DNA from: CAINVV01 sp037140615 | GTDB lineage: Bacteria; Bacteroidota; Bacteroidia; Bacteroidales; Prolixibacteraceae | Reading direction: 5' to 3' | Length of the DNA stretch: 17,046 nucleotides | NCBI GenBank assembly: GCA_037140615.1 | Contig: JBAXED010000088.1 | Location: forward strand, 1-17,046 | Part shown: one piece after another, positions 8,861 through 16,269 of the stretch | Numbering within the stretch: the stretch's first letter is position 1 | Layout of the letters: each line of letters begins with the position of its first letter | Notes under the pieces: generated by a model | The model's database searches: none | What the model was told of the DNA's origin: nothing | The model's input: only the letters and a program-made list of their open reading frames with translations | Position numbers and translations under genes: made by a program

Positions 8861-10354
8861 TCATTCCTCCGCCGCCCAGGCTACCGCCGCCCTCACGGCC
8901 CGGTGCCATCCCTTTATGAGATTGGTCGTTTCGCTTGCCGGAATTTTCGGCGAGAAAGTGCGGTCGAGTTGCCATTGCTTACGGATATCATGAATATCAG
9001 TCCAGTAACCAACAGCCAATCCTGCCAGATAAGCTGCACCCAATGCAGTGGTCTCCGTGATCTTTGGGCGAACCACTTTGGACTGTAGCAGATCCGCCTG
9101 AAATTGCAGTAATCCGTTGTTTACGGTAGCACCTCCATCAACCCTCAGCTCTCTGATGGTGACATCTGAATCTTTTTGCATGGCAAGCAACACGTCATAT
9201 GTTTGGTATGCAATGCTATCGATGGCAGCGCGGGCAATGTGCGCGTCAGTGGATCCGCGAGTAATCCCTGTTATGATTCCCCGTGCATGCTGATCCCAAT
9301 AGGGTGCGCCTAATCCGGCGAAGGCCGGCACAAAATAGACTCCTTCACTGTCTTTAACTTTGGCTGCCAGCTTTTCAACATCATTGGATTGTACGATGAC
9401 TCCCAGACTGTCGCGAAGCCATTGAACCACTGCTCCCCCAATAAAAATACTTCCTTCGAGCGCATAGGTAACCTCTTTTCCTATTTTCCAGGCTATTGTC
9501 GTGAGCAGTTGACTTTTCGATTCAATGGGTTTATCCCCGATGTTCATCATCATGAAACAACCTGTTCCATAGGTATTTTTCACCATACCGGGCTCTATGC
9601 ACATCTGACCGAAGAGAGCCGCCTGCTGATCTCCTGCAATTCCTGATATTGGAATTGGCGATGGAAACGGATCTGCTGTCTTGCCATATACTTCACTCGA
9701 AGATCTAACTTCAGGAAGCATAGCAGCGGGGATATCGAAAAGATCTAGTAGCTCTTTGTCCCACTCAAGTGTATGAATATTATACAGCATAGTCCGGGAT
9801 GCATTGGAGACATCGGTGACATGTAATTTTCCACGTGTAAGATTCCAGATCAGCCAACTGTCGATGGTTCCAAATGCAAGACGGCCTTTCACAGCATTCT
9901 TGCGGGCACCAACCACATTATCCAGGATCCATTTTATTTTGGTGGCAGAGAAATAGGCATCAGGAATCAATCCGGTTTTGTTGATGATCATCTGACTATG
10001 TCCATCCTTTTTCAGCTTGTCACAAAAATCAGCAGTGCGTCGATCCTGCCAAACGATGGCATTGTACACGGGCCTCCCGGTTTTCTTATCCCAGACGACC
10101 GTTGTCTCACGCTGGTTGGTAATCCCAATCCCTACCGTCTGGTGAACACTGACTCCGGCTCTAAAAATGGCCTCCATACCAACTGCTGCCTGAGTAGACC
10201 AGATCTCATCCGGATCATGCTCTACCCAGCCTGGCTTGGGATAGATTTGTGTAAATTCCTTTTGCGCTGTAGCTACCGGTAATCCATCGTGATCGAAAAC
10301 AATGGCACGTGAACTGGTCGTGCCCTGATCGAATGCCAGGATGTATTTCTTCAT
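8861..10354 (-). CDS. glpK: Glycerol kinase
   Basis: Phosphorylates glycerol to sn-glycerol 3-phosphate with ATP in the cytoplasm, trapping glycerol that enters through GlpF and feeding lipid synthesis or glycolysis. The 497-residue length is that of standard GlpK. FGGY-family motifs are complete: the N-terminal phosphate-binding DQGTTSSRA (residues 9-17), the GWVEHDP segment, the catalytic-base region GIAGDQQAALFGQ (D242), TYGTGCF, and RVDGGATVNNGLLQFQAD toward the C-terminus. It is the first gene of the glpK-glpF pair on the - strand. No glycerol-3-phosphate dehydrogenase or glp regulator is in the window. A weak promoter candidate lies about 60-85 bases upstream. Confidence 0.97.
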   Translation of the reverse strand: MKKYILAFDQGTTSSRAIVFDHDGLPVATAQKEFTQIYPKPGWVEHDPDEIWSTQAAVGMEAIFRAGVSVHQTVGIGITNQRETTVVWDKKTGRPVYNAIVWQDRRTADFCDKLKKDGHSQMIINKTGLIPDAYFSATKIKWILDNVVGARKNAVKGRLAFGTIDSWLIWNLTRGKLHVTDVSNASRTMLYNIHTLEWDKELLDLFDIPAAMLPEVRSSSEVYGKTADPFPSPIPISGIAGDQQAALFGQMCIEPGMVKNTYGTGCFMMMNIGDKPIESKSQLLTTIAWKIGKEVTYALEGSIFIGGAVVQWLRDSLGVIVQSNDVEKLAAKVKDSEGVYFVPAFAGLGAPYWDQHARGIITGITRGSTDAHIARAAIDSIAYQTYDVLLAMQKDSDVTIRELRVDGGATVNNGLLQFQADLLQSKVVRPKITETTALGAAYLAGLAVGYWTDIHDIRKQWQLDRTFSPKIPASETTNLIKGWHRAVRAAVAWAAEE

Positions 10355-10412
10355 AGTATGGTATTAAAATGAACTGAAAAGGATCAGGGGGAAGGTAGCA
10401 TCCAAATTCAGC

Positions 10413-10440
10413 CAAATAGTTTGTTTGAATAGTGTGCAAA
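10413..10440 (-). promoter_or_regulatory. Weak candidate promoter for glpKF
   Basis: Read on the - strand there is TTTG (10437-10440 as CAAA), 18 bases, then TATTTG (10413-10418 as CAAATA). This resembles the Bacteroidota TTTG/TAnnTTTG promoter but the second element is short of the full consensus and the spacer is one base under the usual 19-21. It lies about 60 bases before the glpK start, a suitable distance. Treat as a candidate only; the rest of 10355-10599 shows no gene or strong structure. Confidence 0.3.
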
Positions 10441-10599
10441 TTACAAATTTTTGCAGAAAAACAACATGATGAAGACAAGCATTCCATTTCTCAAAAAATC
10501 CTGCTCATTTGGAACATGTACCGCTTTTGAAAAACGACTTAATGAGCATATCAATTACATCAGGATAACCTATTCAAACCTATTCACCTTCTGCTATAT

Positions 10600-13092
10600 T
10601 TACTTTGATAATTCAAGGTGCTTCAGAACAAATCTAATTTCTGCATAGCTGTATTTATCACCCAATTTGGCCTTCAGATCACCTAACTGCCTGAAGTTGT
10701 TGAGTTCGATGCACTCTTCGATTGCTTTCACTTTCCGCTTATCGACAAGGCGGTCGATGGAGATTTCGCCGCTCGCCACATAACTCAACAGATGAGATTC
10801 AATGGTTGAAACGGCCATCTGTCTGCCACGCGCAATTTCAGGAATGGTGAGGCCATTCTTAAAAAATTCATAGCTGAGCTGTCTTGAATCGAGTCCGGCT
10901 CTTTCTGCCTCCTTCTCTGCTTCTGCCGGAATTTCCATCCCATTCTGTCCCCGGTAAGCCAGGATCATTTCAAGAATCTCCCTGCCAAATTGCTTCATGC
11001 GGACGCCACCCATCCCTTTAACATCCTTCAGTTCCTTGCCTGTAACCGGCAGAGTCTGCACAATTTCCAATAGCGTTTTCTGGGCTAGAATGCGGGCAAC
11101 CTCCACTTGCATCAGCTCTGCCTTTTCGACACGCCAGCGTTTGAGCTGGGAATAAAAATCAGAGTTCACCGAAAAATCAACCTGACTCTCACCTTTCTTT
11201 TTACTTCGAACACTTTCTTCAACCTCAATGGCAGCTTTTGATCTGGTCTCCAGGTAGGATTTGGTATTAAATCCGGTTTTACAATGCTCGAGACAGATTT
11301 TTTTCATTCGTATCTCCTTGCGGAGTTTGTCCGTTGCATCGTTGAAAATTTTGCGCACCGCTTTGTTATCCGTCTCCACGGATGCCTCCGACATGGGCTG
11401 CTCCAGCAACTCCTCCAATCTGTTGTAGAAAAACTCAGCTGCCTTTCTGATGCGTTCCTGCAACAGTTCATTTCCTTCCGGATCAGGTCCGGAGATAACC
11501 AATTGTCTGACTTGATTCTCAAAACGACCGGCCACTTCAATCATCTCACTCTGCAAGGGCGCAACCATGGCCCGTAACACGAAATTCAATGATCCAAGCA
11601 ACTGACCGGAATGCTCACTCCACAAACGCTGAAGGTACTGGATCTGCCTCAGGGTTGGTTTAAAATCAAATAATTCACTCAATAACTGCTGAAGATACTC
11701 TTTTCGTGACTGCTCCAGCTCGGCCTGTCCGGGTTGATTTTGCTCTACCTCTTCGCTGAATTGTAATACTGTCGAATCATTTTTAACACTATGAATGGCA
11801 ATCGGCGTACTTAGAACCAATCCTTCAAAAGTCTTGCAGCGGCTTAGCGCAACATATACCTGACCATGGGCGAAAGATGCCCTGGCATCGATGATCGCCT
11901 TGTCAAATGTGAGCCCCTGACTCTTGTGAATGGTAATAGCCCATGCCAGCTTGAGCGGATATTGTTTAAAGGTTCCGATTACTTCCTCTTCGATTTCCTG
12001 CGAAACCTCATTAAGTGTGTATTTGGTGTTTTCCCACTCCAGCTTACCAACCAGGATCGTAAACTCCTCTCCGGGGCACTGCACTTCGATCTGGTCATCG
12101 TCCATGTCTACTATTTCACCAATCTTCCCATTGAAGAATCGCTTTTCCGGGGAGAGATCGTTCTTGACAAACATCACCTGCGCTCCCACCTTCAATTCGA
12201 GTTCGGGATCAGTGGGATAGGAATATTCAGGAAACTCTCCTTTTACATCAGCAGAGAATCTTGACGCAGCAGTCTTGAGCATTCCAAGCTTTGAACTGTT
12301 GATCTGCTGCGACTGATAGTTGTGTGTGGTCAGCGTAATGTATCCCTCTTTCTCGTCCGGATTAAACCCAGGTTGGTATCGTTGATTCAGAAGCTTTAAG
12401 GTATCCGAATCAATCCTGTTTTCCCGAACTTTATTGAGCAGATCAATAAAATGCTGATCACTCTGCCGGAAAATATGTTTCAGCTCAATGCCTTTGAAGG
12501 TTGATTGTTTTAAAGCGCGGCTACTGAAGAAAAATGAAGTATCGTAATATTGCTTCAGGATCTCCCATTCGTCGTCTTTTACGATCGGAGCCAGCTGTTG
12601 CAAGTCGCCGATCATCAGAAGCTGAACGCCTCCAAAAGGTTTATAGCGCAGACGATACCTACGAAGGACATCGTCGATGGCGTCGAGTACATCAGCCCTG
12701 ACCATGCTTATCTCATCGATCACCAGCAAATCCAGGCTGCGGATGATGTTAATCTTTTCTTTGCTGAAACGCTTGATTCCGGCAGCCGCATCACTGCCAG
12801 CTGTTTTAACCGGAAATTGATTCCGGTTGGGATCCAAAGGAATCTGGGGCCCAAAAGAGATCTGAAAAAAGGAGTGAATGGTGACTCCTCCGGCATTGAT
12901 CGCGGCAACTCCGGTTGGGGCCACAACCACCATTCGCTTGGGTGAATTGAGCTTCAGATTTTTGAGAAAAGTGGTCTTGCCAGTTCCTGCTTTCCCCGTT
13001 AGGAAAAGGTTTTGACCGGTATACTGAATAAAGTCAAATGCCAGATCGAGCTGGGGATTGCTGAGATAAACAGGGGAGTTTGAATCGTTCAT
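10600..13092 (-). CDS. PIF1/RecD-like ATP-dependent DNA helicase with HRDC and C-terminal helix-turn-helix domains
   Basis: Superfamily 1B helicase, probably acting in DNA repair, recombination or replication-fork processing. The start is placed at the ATG at 13090-13092 (MNDSNSP, 830 residues). An in-frame ATG 78 bases further upstream would add 26 residues rich in aromatic and Cys residues before a conserved-looking N-terminus, so it is rejected. Motifs: Walker A GKAGTGKTT (33-41), VAPTGVAA (57-64), THS-like IHSFF (72-76), Walker B LLVIDEISM (D126-E127), GDLQQLAPI, then in the UvrD_C_2-like part HKSQGLTF and YVALSRC. After a charged linker come an HRDC-like domain (about 647-716, with the VKGMGG turn) and a helix-turn-helix region (about 735-830, IPEIARGRQMAVSTIESHL) like that at the end of Bacteroidota RecQ proteins. 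The gene stands alone, 245 bases before glpK in the same direction and divergent from the CDF transporter gene. Confidence 0.9.
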   Translation of the reverse strand: MNDSNSPVYLSNPQLDLAFDFIQYTGQNLFLTGKAGTGKTTFLKNLKLNSPKRMVVVAPTGVAAINAGGVTIHSFFQISFGPQIPLDPNRNQFPVKTAGSDAAAGIKRFSKEKINIIRSLDLLVIDEISMVRADVLDAIDDVLRRYRLRYKPFGGVQLLMIGDLQQLAPIVKDDEWEILKQYYDTSFFFSSRALKQSTFKGIELKHIFRQSDQHFIDLLNKVRENRIDSDTLKLLNQRYQPGFNPDEKEGYITLTTHNYQSQQINSSKLGMLKTAASRFSADVKGEFPEYSYPTDPELELKVGAQVMFVKNDLSPEKRFFNGKIGEIVDMDDDQIEVQCPGEEFTILVGKLEWENTKYTLNEVSQEIEEEVIGTFKQYPLKLAWAITIHKSQGLTFDKAIIDARASFAHGQVYVALSRCKTFEGLVLSTPIAIHSVKNDSTVLQFSEEVEQNQPGQAELEQSRKEYLQQLLSELFDFKPTLRQIQYLQRLWSEHSGQLLGSLNFVLRAMVAPLQSEMIEVAGRFENQVRQLVISGPDPEGNELLQERIRKAAEFFYNRLEELLEQPMSEASVETDNKAVRKIFNDATDKLRKEIRMKKICLEHCKTGFNTKSYLETRSKAAIEVEESVRSKKKGESQVDFSVNSDFYSQLKRWRVEKAELMQVEVARILAQKTLLEIVQTLPVTGKELKDVKGMGGVRMKQFGREILEMILAYRGQNGMEIPAEAEKEAERAGLDSRQLSYEFFKNGLTIPEIARGRQMAVSTIESHLLSYVASGEISIDRLVDKRKVKAIEECIELNNFRQLGDLKAKLGDKYSYAEIRFVLKHLELSK

Positions 13093-13293
13093 TAGGCTAC
13101 TTTCAGCAAAGATAAGGCATTTTGAGGAGAGGAAGAAGGGGCCTTTCCAATATGAAATCACTTTTTGCAAATAATATTCGGCAGTTACGTTTTTGTTATA
13201 TTTGAGCAGTTAAGAGAAATTGACAATCCAATACATAATCATCATTTTTAAGTTCCTATACAATAATCCAATGTTTTATAGAATTGAAAATCA

Positions 13294-13944
13294 ATGACAG
13301 AGAATCATAAACACAGCCATAGCGGCATTCACGAGAGCAAGACGCGCATTGTCGTCATACTGACAGCGGTGACAATGTTTGTGGAAATATTCTTTGGCTA
13401 TTGGACAAATTCCATGGCCCTTCTTGCCGACGGTTATCATATGTCTTCACATGCCTTTGCGCTGGGACTCTCCTGGATTGCGTACGTTGTTGCACGTAAA
13501 TATGCGCAGACGGATAAAATTTCATTCAAGAAAGAAAAACTTTTAGCTCTTTCCGGTTTCACAAGCGCGATCGTTTTACTGGTTGTCGCAATTGTAATGG
13601 TCATTCAATCTGTTGACAGATTTATCCATCCTATGACAATAAGGTTTAGTGAAGCAATTTTTGTAGCTGCAGCCGGACTGATCGTAAATGTATTAAGCGC
13701 CATAGTTTTACATCACAAAAAGGAACACGGCGATCATAATATCCGTTCTGCCTATTTACATGTGATTGCAGATGGCCTGACCAGCGTAACGGCAATAATT
13801 GCCTTGACCGTTGGTCTGTACTATAACCTTTATTCACTTGATGCAATCAGCGGAATTATAAGTTCAGTAATCATCACAAAATGGGCCATTGGATTAATCC
13901 GCGACAGCGGAAAAGAGCTTATAGAATTCAGAAGATCACAATAA
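13294..13944 (+). CDS. DmeF-like cation diffusion facilitator lacking the cytoplasmic C-terminal domain
   Basis: Inner-membrane proton/metal antiporter of the CDF family, 216 residues, with six predicted membrane helices. The N-terminus is His-rich (H5, H7, H9, H13). The metal site in helix 2 reads ADGYHMSSH, giving HxxxH (H49, H53) instead of the common DxxxD or HxxxD, and helix 5 gives HxxxD (H156, D160 in YLHVIADGLTSV). These and the FSEAIFVAAAGLIVN and DHNIRSAYLHV stretches resemble DmeF-type Co/Ni exporters. The usual long His-rich loop between helices 4 and 5 is reduced to HHKKEHGDH (140-148). The protein stops right after helix 6 (GKELIEFRRSQ), so the roughly 80-residue cytoplasmic dimerisation domain of typical CDFs is absent; the bases after the stop do not continue it in another frame. 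Upstream, TATATTTG at 13197-13204 fits a -7 element but has no correctly spaced TTTG. Metal identity is inferred. Confidence 0.88.
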   Translation: MTENHKHSHSGIHESKTRIVVILTAVTMFVEIFFGYWTNSMALLADGYHMSSHAFALGLSWIAYVVARKYAQTDKISFKKEKLLALSGFTSAIVLLVVAIVMVIQSVDRFIHPMTIRFSEAIFVAAAGLIVNVLSAIVLHHKKEHGDHNIRSAYLHVIADGLTSVTAIIALTVGLYYNLYSLDAISGIISSVIITKWAIGLIRDSGKELIEFRRSQ

Positions 13945-14000
13945 TATGACTTGCATCTTGCCAAATGCCTGACTTTGCAAGCAAATCAGATTAATACAAG

Positions 14001-14576
14001 ATGACGATGGAAAATAAAAAAGAGTTTACACCAGAACAATTTGAAGAACTGGTCCTGACTTTAAAAGGACGTTTTGAGAAAAATATGGATCGCCATATAG
14101 GTCTTATATGGGCCAATGTAATGGCGAGGCTGGATCCGCCGACTGGCGGAATTAAAATTTGGTCGCTCCTTGAAATGGAAAGAACAGGAGGTGAACCGGA
14201 TGTTGTTGGTTTCGATACTGCGACCGGCGAATACATTTTCTGTGATTGCTCGGCGGAAAGTCCGAAAGGGCGCAGGAGTCTTTGTTACGACCGCGTAGCA
14301 CTGGAATCCAGGAAGGAATTTAAGCCTGAAAATAATGCACTTGATATGGCTTCTGCTATGGGTATTGAACTTTTAACTGAAGAACAATACCGGGAACTTC
14401 AGAAACTTGGAAAATTTGACATAAAAACATCGAGCTGGGTAATGACACCTGCTGAGATTAGAAAACTTGGAGGCGCTCTGTTTTGTGATTGTCGCTACGA
14501 TCATGTTTTCGTGTACCACAACGGAGCAGATTCGTACTATTCTGCAAGAGGGTTTCGTGGATCGCTAAGGGTCTGA
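14001..14576 (+). CDS. DUF4256 domain-containing protein
   Basis: A soluble 191-residue protein recognised as the DUF4256 family, whose function is not established. No signal peptide or membrane helix is seen, so it should be cytoplasmic. Features typical of the family: an N-terminal helix FEELVLTLKGRFEKN, MERTGGEPDVVGFD, CDCSAESPKGRRSLCYDR, SWVMTPAEIRKLGGALFCDCR, and the ending DHVFVYHNGADSYYSARGF. Two CDC motifs and conserved Asp/His residues could bind metal, but that is speculation. A second in-frame ATG at 14007 is an equally possible start. It follows the CDF gene by 56 bases in the same direction, and may be cotranscribed. It is convergent with the gene ending at 14592, leaving 15 bases between stops and no evident terminator. 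Confidence 0.88.
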   Translation: MTMENKKEFTPEQFEELVLTLKGRFEKNMDRHIGLIWANVMARLDPPTGGIKIWSLLEMERTGGEPDVVGFDTATGEYIFCDCSAESPKGRRSLCYDRVALESRKEFKPENNALDMASAMGIELLTEEQYRELQKLGKFDIKTSSWVMTPAEIRKLGGALFCDCRYDHVFVYHNGADSYYSARGFRGSLRV

Positions 14577-14591
14577 AACTTGCACAGATCA

Positions 14592-15473
14592 CTAATTTCG
14601 CTTTCCAATTGGAATGGTAATCCCCAGCCAAGGGACAGCTATAAAACTACCAATATCATTGCCGGCAGGGATGACCAGTCCGTAATCCAGTCCGGCATTT
14701 TTGATGATCTGCCTGGCTCCGAACATAAGAATCATGGCACTATTCGAATCTCCGCCTAAAAAATAGTTTTCCGTAAGGAGGTAACTGCGGGATCCAACTC
14801 TGTACATTCCTGAGAGATTAATCATGGGTGACTGCGACATAGACTGACCAGAAAAACCGTATCCGAGACCAATGCTAAAGTTTTTGTCTCGTGAACCAAC
14901 GGTAGCCAACCCATAAAGGATGCCAAAGCCTGTTTTTGGTTCACCCAGGACACTTCCGGTGAGAACACCTGCGCCCAAATTAAATTTATCCTTGGAAACC
15001 GGAATGGATACTTTTGCCGTAATCCAGGCAGGCGTTGGGGCGCCGGCAAAAAGGAAAGTGGGAAGAACGCCACCCCCAAGCGAAATGTAATCGTTGATTC
15101 CAATGGCAAAAGAGTTAACCAACACCCAGATATTCTGGTAATAACCCTCTCCCTTTTTGAGACCATAACCATTCGGTGAAAAGAAATATCGCGTAGCCTG
15201 AGGATTTTTAAACCAGTATTTATCTCCTTTGATTTGGGTACTGTCGACTGCCAAAAGTGATTTAATATCCTTTTGCATGATGGTCAGGTCACCTATATTT
15301 TGAGATCTGAAAAGAACTTTTGACGAGTCCCTGACAACAATTTCACCTGTATAGCCATTGCCATCCTTTGTTTCCAGACGGAAAATTTTCGCAACATGCT
15401 TATCCTGGGAAAAGCCAAGAGTAGATGCAAATACCATAAGTATTGCAAGGGATAATCGTTCAAGAGATTTCAT
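14592..15473 (-). CDS. Uncharacterised exported protein, probable outer-membrane beta-barrel
   Basis: A 293-residue protein of unknown function. A Sec signal peptide is clear (MKSLERLSLAILMVFASTLGFSQ, cleavage near residue 22). Residues about 28-75 form a short beta-rich module (FRLETKDGNGYTGEIVV ... LTIMQKDIKSL) with the look of a small SH3/Sm-like barrel that Bacteroidota envelope proteins often carry. From residue about 90 the sequence alternates short amphipathic strands with Gly- and aromatic-rich turns (SLGGGVLPTF, LGAGVLTGSV, IGLGYGFSG, LTENYFLGG) and ends WLGITIPIGKRN, consistent with an outer-membrane barrel of 10-14 strands. This architecture occurs in many unnamed Bacteroidota proteins. 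It is transcribed alone, divergent from the cytochrome operon; no promoter match was found in the bases before it. Confidence 0.82.
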   Translation of the reverse strand: MKSLERLSLAILMVFASTLGFSQDKHVAKIFRLETKDGNGYTGEIVVRDSSKVLFRSQNIGDLTIMQKDIKSLLAVDSTQIKGDKYWFKNPQATRYFFSPNGYGLKKGEGYYQNIWVLVNSFAIGINDYISLGGGVLPTFLFAGAPTPAWITAKVSIPVSKDKFNLGAGVLTGSVLGEPKTGFGILYGLATVGSRDKNFSIGLGYGFSGQSMSQSPMINLSGMYRVGSRSYLLTENYFLGGDSNSAMILMFGARQIIKNAGLDYGLVIPAGNDIGSFIAVPWLGITIPIGKRN

Positions 15474-15674
15474 ACTATCTTTTTTTCTAACCTAATCGTT
15501 TTTACGTTAATGGGTAAGAGTCGTTACAGGGGTATAATTTGTTTTTTAATGGCCATATGGAATCAGAGATCGGCGAAGCCAAAACCCACGCATTCAATTT
15601 CGGTTGACTTGACCATATTCTAAAGGGTATTTCATGATACTTTTACTGTTATCAAAGCTAAAAAATTCCTAAAT
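15474..15674. other. Non-coding stretch upstream of the divergent exported-protein gene
   Basis: The gene-free interval runs from 15474 to the cytochrome start at 15832 (358 bases). In this first part I see no credible gene, RNA gene or strong hairpin, and no TTTG/TAnnTTTG promoter facing the - strand gene. The remainder holds the 9-base repeat and the cytochrome operon promoter, listed separately. Confidence 0.55.
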
Positions 15675-15715
15675 ACTTTAGTCACTTTAGTTCACTTTAG
15701 TCACTTTAGTCACTT
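15675..15715. repeat. Tandem 9-base repeat (ACTTTAGTC)
   Basis: Four and a half head-to-tail copies: ACTTTAGTC at 15675-15683, a 10-base variant ACTTTAGTTC at 15684-15693, exact copies at 15694-15702 and 15703-15711, then ACTT at 15712-15715. No inverted arm is evident nearby, unlike the element at 8013-8100. Unit length and the leading ACTT are shared with that element (ACTTAGAGT phase), suggesting the same class of repeat. It lies about 47 bases upstream of the cytochrome operon promoter, so it could bind a regulator, or be an unrelated interspersed repeat. Confidence 0.85.
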
Positions 15716-15761
15716 CTCTATTAAGAATCATTCCGCTTAAGCCTTAATCCCCAGCACTTTA

Positions 15762-15792
15762 TTTGGATTGTATTTATATATTTATATATTTG
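15762..15792 (+). promoter_or_regulatory. Bacteroidota-type promoter for the cytochrome/Fe-S operon
   Basis: TTTG at 15762-15765, a 19-base spacer, then TATATTTG at 15785-15792. This matches the Bacteroidota sigma-ABfr consensus (TTTG, 19-21 bases, TAnnTTTG) exactly. Transcription would begin near 15799, giving a leader of about 33 bases before the ATG at 15832. An apparent upstream TTG start at 15763 would lie inside the promoter, which supports the ATG as the true start. Confidence 0.75.
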
Positions 15793-15831
15793 AAAAGTTA
15801 TATAACTAAACTTCCAAATCATATTAAGTGT

Positions 15832-16269
15832 ATGCCTTTACATCTCAAACGTTTATTATTGACGGGGGTAGTAATAGTATCTCTGTTTTTACTCCTCAAA
15901 CACGCGCTGACTCCTGAATCATTTGGCCAATATGGTCATTACAGGGGTAATTCTATGGCAGAAATTGCGGCACTTCCGGTTCATTTTACAGGGAATAAAA
16001 GTTGCGTCAGTTGCCACGACACAATCGTTACCATGAAAAGTGAAAGTTATCACAGCGAACTAGCTTGTGAAGGATGTCATGGTGCTGCTTACAAGCACAT
16101 TGAAAGTCCCAAAACTGAGAAGCTGATTAGACCTGACACAAAGGAATTTTGTGGAAAATGCCACTCCATCAACCAGGCCAGGCCAGAGAAAGCTATTGTG
16201 CAAGTGAATATCAAAGAACACCATCCTGAAAAAAATTGTATCAAGTGTCATAATCCCCATCAGCCATGA
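15832..16269 (+). CDS. Membrane-anchored tetraheme cytochrome c
   Basis: Electron carrier with four covalently bound c-type hemes on the outer face of the inner membrane. The 145-residue product starts with a single hydrophobic helix (about residues 8-22) that is either an uncleaved anchor or a signal peptide. Four CxxCH heme sites follow: C58-H62 (CVSCH), C79-H83 (CEGCH), C107-H111 (CGKCH) and C136-H140 (CIKCH). Additional His residues (H51, H74, H89, H130, H131, H143) could serve as sixth heme ligands, so bis-His low-potential hemes are plausible. The start was set at the ATG at 15832 because it directly precedes a positively charged and hydrophobic leader and lies downstream of a consensus promoter. 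The stop overlaps the start of the next gene by four bases (ATGA), indicating translational coupling with the Fe-S protein. The physiological donor or acceptor is not identifiable here. Confidence 0.92.
   Translation: MPLHLKRLLLTGVVIVSLFLLLKHALTPESFGQYGHYRGNSMAEIAALPVHFTGNKSCVSCHDTIVTMKSESYHSELACEGCHGAAYKHIESPKTEKLIRPDTKEFCGKCHSINQARPEKAIVQVNIKEHHPEKNCIKCHNPHQP

Noticed and set aside
10451..10648. Small open frame of 65 codons between glpK and the helicase gene
   Set aside because: No recognisable features, and its end overlaps the helicase C-terminal codons; low-complexity residues suggest chance.
13093..13170. Upstream ATG extending the helicase by 26 residues
   Set aside because: The added residues look non-coding and the ATG at 13090-13092 gives a family-like N-terminus close before the Walker A motif.
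13164..13204. TTTG ... TATATTTG as a full promoter for the CDF gene
   Set aside because: The TATATTTG at 13197-13204 is good but the nearest TTTG gives a 29-base spacer, outside the accepted 19-21.
13950..13981. Inverted repeat CTTGCA ... TTGCAAG after the CDF gene as a terminator
   Set aside because: Only six paired bases with a loop of about 19 and no T-run; too weak to call.
15763..15831. TTG start extending the cytochrome by 23 residues
   Set aside because: It falls within the consensus promoter and would put an unlikely Ile/Tyr-rich leader before the true membrane anchor.
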